This document shows positions 1 through 5,246 of a stretch of 6,131 nucleotides of DNA, one piece after another. The notes under the pieces were generated by a model. That model was not told the origin of the DNA. It made no database searches and saw nothing but the letters and a program-made list of their open reading frames with translations. Source of the DNA: Chryseobacterium gleum (GTDB lineage: Bacteria > Bacteroidota > Bacteroidia > Flavobacteriales_D > Crocinitomicaceae); contig CAMCQL010000122.1 in assembly GCA_945877005.1 (NCBI GenBank), positions 1 to 6,131 on the forward strand, in the 5' to 3' direction. Positions within the stretch are counted from its first letter, which is position 1, and each line of letters starts with the position of its first letter. The position numbers were made by a program, and so were the translations under genes.

Positions 1-505
1 CGTCGTTCACTGAGCATCCTAAAAATTCTGAAAGTTCCTCTGCAGATGGAGGACGTTCATTTTTCTGCTCTAATTCAGAAAACGCGCGGTTAATTTTATT
101 AATTGTTCCAATTTTATTTAAGGGTAATCGAACAATACGTGCTTGTTCAGCTAACGCTTGAAGGATCGCTTGACGAATCCACCAAACAGCGTAAGAAATG
201 AATTTAAAACCTCTTGTTTCATCAAATCGTTCGGCAGCTTTTATCAATCCTACATTGCCTTCGTTAATTAAGTCAGGCAAAGTAATTCCTTGATTTTGAT
301 ATTGTTTAGCAACAGAGACTACAAAACGTAAATTTGCTCTCGTGAGACGTTCAAGTGCTTTTCTATCACCAGCTTTAATTCTAAGTGCTAATTGAACCTC
401 TTCATCTACAGAAATCATCTCTTCTCTGCTAATTTCTTGTAAGTACTTATCCAAAGAAGCTACCTCTCTATTGGTAACTTGTTTTGCTATTTTTAACTGT
501 CTCAT
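1..505 (-). CDS. rpoD: RNA polymerase primary sigma factor RpoD/SigA, N-terminal part (3' end outside window)
   Basis: Translating the reverse strand from the ATG at 503-505 gives 168 open residues that run off the left edge of the window. The protein begins MRQLKI and then has the sigma region 1.2 stretch SLDKYLQEIS (about 17-26). Region 2 follows: LRFVVSVAKQYQNQG (59-73), the core-binding DLINEGNVGLIKAAERFD (78-95) and the -10 recognition/melting segment RGFKFISYAVWWIRQAI (98-114). Region 3 starts at RIVRLPLNKIG (123-133). There is no region 1.1, which fits the short primary sigma factor of Bacteroidota (about 290 residues in the family), so roughly 120 residues with regions 3 end and 4 are missing here. 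This sigma reads the unusual Bacteroidota promoter (TTTG near -33, TAnnTTTG near -7). The start is supported by conservation of the MRQLKI N-terminus; no Shine-Dalgarno sequence precedes it. The upstream 506-653 gap shows no consensus promoter that I can defend. Confidence 0.96.
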   Translation of the reverse strand, partial: MRQLKIAKQVTNREVASLDKYLQEISREEMISVDEEVQLALRIKAGDRKALERLTRANLRFVVSVAKQYQNQGITLPDLINEGNVGLIKAAERFDETRGFKFISYAVWWIRQAILQALAEQARIVRLPLNKIGTINKINRAFSELEQKNERPPSAEELSEFLGCSVND

Positions 506-653
506 AACATAGAAGATTAAGATTAATAATCCATCACTGAATCATTTAAATTTAGTCATTCTTTTTTAAATAGCGGCATGTTATTAAAAAATATTAAATC
601 ATTATCGAGGTTTTTTATTAACAGTTACATCTGAAATGCCTAACGCTCCTTAT

Positions 654-1232
654 TTACTTTTTAACAAAATCAACTATACCAATTGAGAAGTGATATATTT
701 GATTATGTCTCCATTTTATATCTAACACAATTGATTGTGTATCTGTGTAAAGCTTATAAGCTTCTGAATAGTCTTTATAAAAAAACCAATCAGGACTATT
801 ATATGTAGCTACAGTTTTCTTAATTTCATACAAATCATTAGGCAAACGCAAAGAATATTGTTTGAGTAAATCTAATATTGCTGATTTTTTTCCAATGTTA
901 AACATATGAATACTATCAGGATCTACGTCGTAACGTGACATAGTATCTTGTCCATTTATATATCTAGTATGAATGTTATAAAACAATGAATCGAAATTTG
1001 GTTGATTTATAATTTTCTCTATAACATCAAATCTTTTAGACTTCAATAAATCTAGAAATTTCAATTTAAGATGAGAATGATCTACATCAGGATCAAATGG
1101 TGGATATTTATTTGCATCAATTGAATTTAATGCGTTTGAAATATGTTTTATTTCTGACTTAGATGCTTGCTTCTGAGCTAATACAGATACAGATGCGATA
1201 CAAATTGCGATACTTACTAATAACTTTTTCAT
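654..1232 (-). CDS. Small secreted or periplasmic protein of unknown function
   Basis: I do not recognise this 192-residue protein. It starts with a typical Sec signal peptide: MKKLL, a hydrophobic core to about residue 18, and a likely signal peptidase I cut after SVLA, before Gln20. No lipobox cysteine is placed for a lipoprotein, since the only Cys (residue 11) lies inside the hydrophobic core. The mature part (about 172 residues) is soluble-looking, without a second membrane segment. It has an acidic, proline-containing stretch (PPFDPDVDHSH, 44-54), a charged helical part with LDLLKSKRFDVIEKII (60-75), and an aromatic C-terminal half (DWFFYKDYSEAYKLY, 148-162) ending in a probable beta-hairpin. 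The start ATG is at 1230-1232. The upstream DNA resembles that of the gene at 1802-2395 at the same spacing, so the two may be controlled alike. The mature proteins show no similarity to each other that I can see. It could be an immunity-type or stress protein, but nothing in the sequence proves that. Confidence 0.75.
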   Translation of the reverse strand: MKKLLVSIAICIASVSVLAQKQASKSEIKHISNALNSIDANKYPPFDPDVDHSHLKLKFLDLLKSKRFDVIEKIINQPNFDSLFYNIHTRYINGQDTMSRYDVDPDSIHMFNIGKKSAILDLLKQYSLRLPNDLYEIKKTVATYNSPDWFFYKDYSEAYKLYTDTQSIVLDIKWRHNQIYHFSIGIVDFVKK

Positions 1233-1271
1233 GACTTTAAAAAATAAATTAATATCTCCTACGAATACTCA

Positions 1272-1347
1272 TAACGTAAGAATTACCAAATAAATTTTAG
1301 CTAAAGCCTAATCTTTTTTTTTACAAATTCATTTAGATAGTTTTTTT
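1272..1347 (-). promoter_or_regulatory. Shared upstream module, copy A (before the 654-1232 gene)
   Basis: This segment aligns with 2435-2507 upstream of the other signal-peptide gene. Two blocks are exact: TAACGTAAGAAT (1272-1283, matching 2435-2446) and AAATTCATTTAGA (1325-1337, matching 2485-2497). The DNA between them is also similar, including a long T run. The first block begins exactly 40 bases from the last base of the start codon in both copies (1272 against 1232, 2435 against 2395). It probably contains the promoter and leader of the minus-strand gene. I do not see a perfect TAnnTTTG element in both copies, so the exact promoter is not assigned. Confidence 0.5.
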
Positions 1348-1537
1348 CTTTAATAAATTGTAATCTAGCAACTTGGTAAGCTATCTATTTTCTTAATAAA
1401 GAGACGATTATTACTCTTCAAATTGTGATTAAATTGAAGTTCGAGAGATTTAACCATAGCTATACAAATTAACATCTTGAATTAATTTAGGTTGCGTTAA
1501 TTCTAAAGATCTAAAAAAAAGCGTTTTTAATTTTTAA
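1348..1537. other. Intergenic stretch with no recognisable feature
   Basis: This AT-rich DNA lies between the shared upstream module and the open fragment at 1538-1774. All frames I read are broken by frequent stop codons. I see no RNA gene, no strong hairpin and no repeat arms. It does not continue the reading of the fragment that follows it, so any 5' part of that gene has been lost or is too decayed to recognise. Confidence 0.6.
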
Positions 1538-1774
1538 GGTATTGCAATTTTCTTAACGTACGGTTCAGATACTAACATTCGTAAAACATCTATATTCAAT
1601 GTTTCGAGTGATATATTTAAAAAATTAGCCGCAGCTGGTCAAGGTGATATAGTAGCATTTGCACAAGCAGCAGGTGCTAGCGGTGAACGAAGTGATGATG
1701 CTGGGTTTAGAGCTGGTGGGTACTTTTATGATTTAACAGTTACACCAAAAAAAGTTGTACAATTTCCTTTATAA
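1538..1774 (+). pseudogene. C-terminal remnant of an unidentified gene (no start codon)
   Basis: The plus strand is open for 78 codons between a TAA at 1535-1537 and the TAA at 1772-1774. It reads like genuine protein: TYGSDTNIRKTSIFNV, then DIFKKLAAAGQGDIVAFAQ, an Ala/Gly/Ser-rich AAGASGERSDDAGFRAGG segment and the ending FYDLTVTPKKVVQFPL. There is no ATG, GTG or TTG in this frame, and the DNA upstream is closed in all frames, so this looks like the 3' end of a larger gene whose front is gone. Base composition is visibly richer in G and C (many GCA, GCT, GGT codons) than the flanking intergenic DNA. The stop sits 3 bases before a strong hairpin terminator, as expected for a true gene end. 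I could not assign a family. A short real gene starting at a rare ATT codon is the alternative. Confidence 0.6.
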
Positions 1775-1777
1775 AAA

Positions 1778-1799
1778 AATAGGGCTTATTAGCCCTATT
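1778..1799. terminator. Bidirectional rho-independent terminator
   Basis: A perfect 9-bp stem (AATAGGGCT, 1778-1786, with AGCCCTATT, 1791-1799) closes a 4-base loop and holds four adjacent G:C pairs, rare in this AT-rich DNA. Read on the minus strand the stem continues directly into a T tract (the A run at 1773-1779), making a strong terminator for the gene at 1802-2395, whose stop is only 2 bases away. Read on the plus strand it is followed by CCTTATTTTTT and can serve the fragment ending at 1774. Confidence 0.9.
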
Positions 1800-1801
1800 C
1801 C

Positions 1802-2395
1802 TTATTTTTTATATTTACTTAGTATTACAATTGTGACACGCGTATACGGATCTGTATAAGCATATACCGCATCCCATTTAGCATTATTTAATGCTGCCCA
1901 ATGATACTCACACCAATTGAAACCCATAACAGAACCAACTGTACCTAACTCCTCAGTCATTTCACTAAAAACGTTACGATCTAATAATGAAATTCTCCAA
2001 CTGGGCCATTCAATCTCTGTAAAGTTAGGAACATCAAATATTTCGTCATGTCCCATGTAACCAGCATCATATGAAGTATCTTTATCAACAAATGCCGGAG
2101 TATTCACCAAATGATGTTTTTTGCAATAACGCATATAATTAACATGATGCACAGCTGCAGGTTGTAAACGCGTATCCCATTTTAATAATGGCTTACCTGC
2201 TTTTTTGCGTATTAAATTTAATTCATTTACTGCGTTTATCTGTTCCTTTACATTTTTAACTGAATCCCACGGAACATCAGGTGTTGACCAAGTCCGCGAA
2301 CTAACTACTTCACCTTTTTTATATGTTTTAGTAGTTTGGGAAAAGGTATTTAATGATATTAAATTTACTGCGATAATTAAAACTAACTTTTTCAT
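1802..2395 (-). CDS. Secreted protein, probable divergent CAP/SCP-like domain
   Basis: This 197-residue protein begins with a Sec signal peptide (MKKLVLIIAV, hydrophobic to about residue 17, likely cut near FSQ, 18-20). Residues 52-88 match the start of the CAP (SCP/PR-1/Ag5) fold: VNELNLIRKKAGKPLLKWD recalls the family's LNxxRxxxGxxxLxW pattern, and LQPAAVHHVNYM fits LxxxAxxHAxxM, with His84 in the place of the first conserved His. His95 and the GYMGHDEIF segment (112-120) may hold the next conserved positions. The later W..S..HR motif is not clearly present (DR at 139-140 may stand there), so the CAP cavity residues are incomplete and activity is doubtful. Two Cys (91 and 162) could pair outside the cytoplasm. 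The C-terminus VTIVILSKYKK looks like a final beta-strand. The gene ends at a strong hairpin terminator and shares its upstream sequence type with the gene at 654-1232. The signal peptide is clear; the family is a motif-level call. Confidence 0.6.
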   Translation of the reverse strand: MKKLVLIIAVNLISLNTFSQTTKTYKKGEVVSSRTWSTPDVPWDSVKNVKEQINAVNELNLIRKKAGKPLLKWDTRLQPAAVHHVNYMRYCKKHHLVNTPAFVDKDTSYDAGYMGHDEIFDVPNFTEIEWPSWRISLLDRNVFSEMTEELGTVGSVMGFNWCEYHWAALNNAKWDAVYAYTDPYTRVTIVILSKYKK

Positions 2396-2434
2396 GTCTC
2401 TTATCTTTAAATCATATCCCTACACCAATAAACT

Positions 2435-2507
2435 TAACGTAAGAATCACTAAATAATTTTAACCAGAACCTATTTTTTTTTAAAAAATTCATTTAGAAAG
2501 GTTTTTT
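2435..2507 (-). promoter_or_regulatory. Shared upstream module, copy B (before the 1802-2395 gene)
   Basis: This is the second copy of the sequence described at 1272-1347. The blocks TAACGTAAGAAT (2435-2446) and AAATTCATTTAGA (2485-2497) are identical in both, spaced 50 bases start to start here and 53 in copy A. Weaker similarity continues toward the start codon (ATATC/CCTAC-like stretch) and into the MKKL codons. It likely carries the promoter and leader of the CAP-like gene. Confidence 0.5.
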
Positions 2508-2628
2508 ATTTTCTATAGCATTATTTAGACTTGACTTAATATTTTGTTGACTATCTGTTGTCATTAGAAACTCTAGGGTTTATTACCTCCTCCGCAATTC
2601 ATCATGCAATTGTGTCAATGAAGAGTTT
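2508..2628. other. Rest of the divergent intergenic region
   Basis: The 317-base gap between the divergently transcribed genes at 1802-2395 and 2713-3453 holds module B, this stretch, and the promoter of the gene at 2713. Here I see only half of a 9-bp inverted repeat (ATTAGAAAC at 2563-2571, partner GTTTCTAAT at 2633-2641) and a C-rich CCTCCTCC at 2586-2593 that stands out in the AT-rich background. A 23-codon minus-strand reading frame from 2564 to 2493 starts with ATG, but nothing supports its translation. Confidence 0.4.
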
Positions 2629-2662
2629 TTTGGTTTCTAATTTGATTCAAAGATTATTTTTG
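2629..2662 (+). promoter_or_regulatory. Bacteroidota-type promoter for the DUF481-like gene
   Basis: TTTG at 2629-2632 and TATTTTTG at 2655-2662 match the Bacteroidota -33 (TTTG) and -7 (TAnnTTTG) elements, with a 22-base spacer inside the range seen in the phylum. Transcription would start a few bases after 2662, leaving a leader of about 45 bases before the ATG at 2713. Confidence 0.55.
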
Positions 2663-2681
2663 TAAAAAATCATTTTACAAA
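2659..2681. repeat. 9-bp inverted repeat overlapping the -7 element and leader
   Basis: TTTGTAAAA (2659-2667) and TTTTACAAA (2673-2681) form a perfect inverted repeat with a 5-base spacer. The left arm includes the TTTG of the putative -7 element, and the repeat spans the expected transcription start. This position fits an operator that would block the promoter, or a short hairpin at the 5' end of the mRNA. The arms are AT-rich, so chance is possible. Confidence 0.5.
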
Positions 2682-2712
2682 TCTTTTTAGCTGATTTAAT
2701 TTAACATAAAAT

Positions 2713-3453
2713 ATGAATCGTCATTTTCTAATTATTCTCCTAATTACATTTAAATTTCATAGCAATTTCATCGCTCAATCAAAATTAAATTCCTTACAAT
2801 TTAAAAATAACCTGACTTATTTTGAGGGTAACGTTAATAAATTAGATGTCTTATCGCAGATAAATTATTACCGACAAGACTCAATATCTGAATTATCGAC
2901 TTCTTATAGAATTTTTTACGGAGAATTAAATTTCAAAAAAAACAATTTAGAACATCAAGCGATCATAAATTACGATTATCGTTATAAATCAACACTTTCA
3001 CCATATATTGGTGTAAGCTCATTCAGCAATGAATTCAAAGGATTTAAATTACGAACGAACTTATTAGTCGGGTTCAAATGGTTAGTTTATCATTCAGAAA
3101 GTACTAATTTTTCAATTAGTACTGCAATCACGGGTGAACAAAATAAATTTGCAGATCCTTCAGGAAATGATGTAACTCGAAAATCTGAAACTAATTTATT
3201 TCGTTTTTCACTAAGACCAAAATTAAAAATGAAATTCTCTAAATTTGAATTATTACATGAAACTTATTTTCAACCTAATACAGTCCTTTTGAAGGATTAT
3301 TTAATTCAGTCACGAACTGATATTAGTTTTACTATTGTAAAAAAAGTAGCTTTGTTAATCTCCTACATTTATTACTATAATAATCAACCTGCCTACTCCT
3401 CCATTCAAAAACGTGATCAAAAATTGATGGTGGGGATTGAATTTAAAATTTGA
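2713..3453 (+). CDS. DUF481-like outer-membrane beta-barrel protein
   Basis: This is a 246-residue protein with a signal peptide (hydrophobic residues 5-20, likely cut after about Ala21), followed by alternating hydrophobic and polar beta-strands over the whole length. The C-terminal third fits the DUF481 family (YdiY-type 'salt-induced outer membrane protein'): a strand with FELLHETYFQPN (178-189), then DYLIQSRTDISFTIVKKVALLISYIYYYNNQP (195-226 region, the usual strand-turn-strand), then a basic turn with KRDQK (233-237) and a last strand LMVGIEFKI ending in Ile, typical of barrel proteins inserted by the Bam machinery. Its function is unknown even in well-studied members. The ATG is preceded by TAAAA at 2706-2710, an A-rich start context common in Bacteroidota. 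It has its own promoter and palindrome, and stands alone: 86 bases separate it from the next operon. The family call rests on pattern recognition, the barrel topology is surer. Confidence 0.65.
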   Translation: MNRHFLIILLITFKFHSNFIAQSKLNSLQFKNNLTYFEGNVNKLDVLSQINYYRQDSISELSTSYRIFYGELNFKKNNLEHQAIINYDYRYKSTLSPYIGVSSFSNEFKGFKLRTNLLVGFKWLVYHSESTNFSISTAITGEQNKFADPSGNDVTRKSETNLFRFSLRPKLKMKFSKFELLHETYFQPNTVLLKDYLIQSRTDISFTIVKKVALLISYIYYYNNQPAYSSIQKRDQKLMVGIEFKI

Positions 3454-3502
3454 TTTTATACCGATGTATGAGAACATTCCTTTCCTCGTTCAAGTTTTTT
3501 TT

Positions 3503-3510
3503 TAACTTTA
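3503..3510 (+). promoter_or_regulatory. Possible -7 element for the LMW-PTP operon
   Basis: TAACTTTA matches the Bacteroidota -7 consensus TAnnTTTG at all but the last fixed base and lies 29 bases before the ATG at 3540. It directly follows a 9-T run. No good TTTG element is found at the expected distance upstream, so this is tentative. Confidence 0.3.
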
Positions 3511-3539
3511 CAATAATTAAATAAGACGAAATTTCAGCT

Positions 3540-4007
3540 ATGAAAATATTAATGGTATGCTTAGGAAATATTTGTAGGTCACCAATTGCTGATGGATTGT
3601 TACGTAAAAAGGTTAAGAATAATAACTTATCTATTTTTGTTGACTCTGCTGGAACTTCTGGGTTCCATGAGGGTGAAACACCAGATAAACGAATGATTTC
3701 TACCGCAAATTATAAAGGTACACCTATAGATTTTCTTCGTGCTAGGAGATTTGTTCCTGCTGACTTTGATGAATTTGATCTGATTCTTGCAATGGACGAT
3801 AGCAATAGAGATGATTTATTAGAAATGGCTAGAAATGAATCAGATAAATACAAAATACATTTATTGATAGGTCCTATAACAGACCAAGAAGAAGGAAAAG
3901 TACCTGACCCTTATTATGGTACATTGGATGATTTTGAGGAAGTCTATGATATTGTAGATCAAGCTACTGATATTTTGGTTCAAAAAATTATCTCAAACAA
4001 ATTATAA
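3540..4007 (+). CDS. Low-molecular-weight protein-tyrosine phosphatase
   Basis: This 155-residue protein has the full LMW-PTP signature. The phosphate-binding loop CLGNICRS occupies residues 7-14, with Cys7 as the nucleophile, Arg13 binding phosphate and Ser14 tuning the Cys. The general-acid loop DPYYG is at 123-127 (Asp123). VDSAGTSGFHEG (34-45) is the usual strand-loop after helix 1, and DLILAMDDSNRDDL (80-93) matches the family's conserved MD..N segment. Length is normal. The enzyme removes phosphate from phosphotyrosine; in bacteria such genes often counter tyrosine kinases in polysaccharide export, but no kinase or capsule gene is nearby. The C(X)5R loop is also shared with arsenate reductases; the DPYY loop favours a phosphatase. 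It is the first gene of a tight operon: the next ATG starts 3 bases after its stop. From memory, this gene and the following methyltransferase sit next to dnaA in several flavobacteria; dnaA is not in this window. Confidence 0.93.
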   Translation: MKILMVCLGNICRSPIADGLLRKKVKNNNLSIFVDSAGTSGFHEGETPDKRMISTANYKGTPIDFLRARRFVPADFDEFDLILAMDDSNRDDLLEMARNESDKYKIHLLIGPITDQEEGKVPDPYYGTLDDFEEVYDIVDQATDILVQKIISNKL

Positions 4008-4010
4008 AAT

Positions 4011-4724
4011 ATGTCTTCAGGAAAATTATACTTAATTCCAACTACATTAGGAAGTGAATCAACAAAGCATGTTATACCATTAGATGTTGCTGAAACTGTA
4101 AAGAATTTACGCTACTTCGCTGTTGAAGATTTAAAATCCGCTCGAAGATATTTAAGAAAAATAGACCGTGAATTTCCTATCGATGATAGCACGTTTTTTG
4201 TACTTAAAAAAGATACACCAATCGATCAATTAAGCTATTACCTTAAACCTATTAAGGAAGGTTTTTCCATCGGTGTTTTATCTGAGGCAGGTTGCCCATG
4301 TATTGCTGATCCAGGAGCGAATCTTGTAGCATTAGCGCATGAAAAAGGAATTTGGATTGCTCCAATGGTAGGTCCATCCTCCATTTTATTAGCATTGATG
4401 GGGAGTGGTTTTCACGGACAATCATTTACATTTCACGGATATCTTCCGAGAGAACGAAAAGACAGAATTCGTAAATTGAAGGAAATGGAAACAAATGTAA
4501 GAAGACACCATCAAACTCAGATTTTCATGGACACCCCATTCAGAAACATGAATGTTTTAGAAGATTTATTAAATGAGTTAATGGATGATACGTATATTTG
4601 TATAGCTTCTGAATTAACAAATTACGAAGAAAATGTCCGCACAATGAAAGCAAAAGAATGGAGAGAACACGCCTACGATTTGTCTAAAAAACCAACGATG
4701 TTTTTAATTGGAAAACCACAATAA
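4011..4724 (+). CDS. RsmI-like SAM-dependent methyltransferase (tetrapyrrole methylase superfamily), short form
   Basis: The 237 residues follow the RsmI fold throughout: GKLYLIPTTLG (4-14, strand 1, compare LYVVATPIGN), FAVEDLKSARRYL (36-48, compare AAEDTR), GVLSEAGCPCIADPGANLV (88-106, the SAM-binding loop, compare SDAGTPLISDPG), VGPSSILLALMGSGF (120-134, compare PGPCAAITALSASG), FTFHGYLPRERKDR (139-152) and IFMDTPFRN (171-179, compare YESTHR). RsmI methylates the 2'-OH of C1402 in 16S rRNA. This protein is about 50 residues shorter than E. coli RsmI (286) and stops after FLIGKPQ, so it lacks the C-terminal domain. Several loop residues also differ (E for D in SDAG, MDTPFR for YESTHR). It may be the second, RsmI-related methylase that Bacteroidota carry, and its target is therefore uncertain. 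The start has TAAAAT just before ATG. The stop TAA at 4722-4724 lies 4 bases before the next gene. Confidence 0.85.
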   Translation: MSSGKLYLIPTTLGSESTKHVIPLDVAETVKNLRYFAVEDLKSARRYLRKIDREFPIDDSTFFVLKKDTPIDQLSYYLKPIKEGFSIGVLSEAGCPCIADPGANLVALAHEKGIWIAPMVGPSSILLALMGSGFHGQSFTFHGYLPRERKDRIRKLKEMETNVRRHHQTQIFMDTPFRNMNVLEDLLNELMDDTYICIASELTNYEENVRTMKAKEWREHAYDLSKKPTMFLIGKPQ

Positions 4725-4728
4725 CATT

Positions 4729-5229
4729 ATGTACCGTTTAATTCTTTTAGTTGCATCATTTATACTTACGATTACAGTATTTTCTCAAGCACCAGTTTCA
4801 ATAGGCAGAGTTCAAGCAAATGCAGGAATTGGTTTGGCTTCGATTGGAGTTCCTATATATCTTGGTTTTGATTACGGTTTTAAGAAAACAATCACTTTAG
4901 GTGGTGAAGTCTCTTATTCAAATTATAGTGAACGCTCGAATAATCTGAATTATAAAATATCAATGGTGGGTGTTTCAGCGAATGGCAATTGGCACTTCAA
5001 CGGTTTATTACCTGTACCAGAATCAGTAAATCTCTATACTGGACTAAATTTAAGTTATTACAATTGGACCTATCCAGCTAATTATATGGCAAATAACTTA
5101 TCCAGCGTGCGATTAAGTATTCAGGTAGGCGCTAGGTATTATTTTAACACAAATTTGGCCTTAAATTTTGAGTTAAATGGAAGTCCCGCTAATTCAGGGT
5201 CTAAATTTGGATTGACTTATAAATTGTAA
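4729..5229 (+). CDS. Small outer-membrane beta-barrel protein
   Basis: This 166-residue protein starts with a clear signal peptide (MYRLILLVASFILTITVFSQ, cut near Ser19/Gln20). About eight alternating strands follow: IGRVQANAGIGLA, VPIYLGFDYGF, ITLGGEVSYSNY, YKISMVGVSANGNWHF, SVNLYTGLNLSYYNW, SVRLSIQVGARYYF, LALNFELNGS and KFGLTYKL. This is the pattern of an eight-stranded OmpA/OmpW-size barrel, with loops rich in Asn, Ser and Tyr. RYYF near residues 136-139 is common in such Bacteroidota 'outer membrane beta-barrel' proteins. I chose the ATG at 4729; an in-frame TTG at 4708 would overlap the previous gene and put polar residues before the signal peptide. It is the last gene of the LMW-PTP operon (4-base gap) and converges with queA. 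Its specific role is unknown. It has no link in function to the two enzymes upstream that I can see, so joint transcription may simply be positional. Confidence 0.75.
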   Translation: MYRLILLVASFILTITVFSQAPVSIGRVQANAGIGLASIGVPIYLGFDYGFKKTITLGGEVSYSNYSERSNNLNYKISMVGVSANGNWHFNGLLPVPESVNLYTGLNLSYYNWTYPANYMANNLSSVRLSIQVGARYYFNTNLALNFELNGSPANSGSKFGLTYKL

Positions 5230-5246
5230 TTTTTTAATTTATAAGT
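5215..5246. terminator. Inverted repeat at the convergent gene ends, possible shared terminator
   Basis: ACTTATAAATT (5215-5225) and AATTTATAAGT (5236-5246) are perfect 11-bp inverted arms around a 10-base loop that contains a six-T run on the plus strand. The stop codon of the barrel gene (5227-5229) and that of queA (5234-5236) fall in the loop or at its edge, and the arms are made from the last codons of the two genes. The stem is almost all A:T and no T tract follows it on either strand, so it is not a classical terminator, though it is the only structure available to end both transcripts. Confidence 0.45.

Noticed and set aside
581..621. Near inverted repeat TTATTAAAAAA / TTTTTTATTAA between rpoD and the 654-1232 gene
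   Set aside because: The arms contain only A and T, carry a mismatch and are separated by 19 bases; this is expected by chance in such AT-rich DNA.
2205..2456. Plus-strand 83-codon open frame
   Set aside because: It lies opposite the N-terminal part of the CAP-like gene and its upstream region; the minus-strand gene has a signal peptide, family motifs and a terminator.
2493..2564. Minus-strand 23-codon ATG frame, with GGAGGAGG upstream
   Set aside because: The purine-rich run is 21 bases or more from the ATG, too far for a ribosome site, and the peptide has no features; it also runs into the shared upstream module.
3472..3503. Possible terminator after the DUF481-like gene (GAAC/GTTC stem and nine Ts)
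   Set aside because: The stem is only 4 bp with a 12-base loop; the T run may instead belong to the next promoter.
4708..4728. TTG start seven codons upstream of the barrel gene's ATG
   Set aside because: It would overlap the methyltransferase gene and place polar residues before the signal peptide; ATG at 4729 gives a normal signal sequence.
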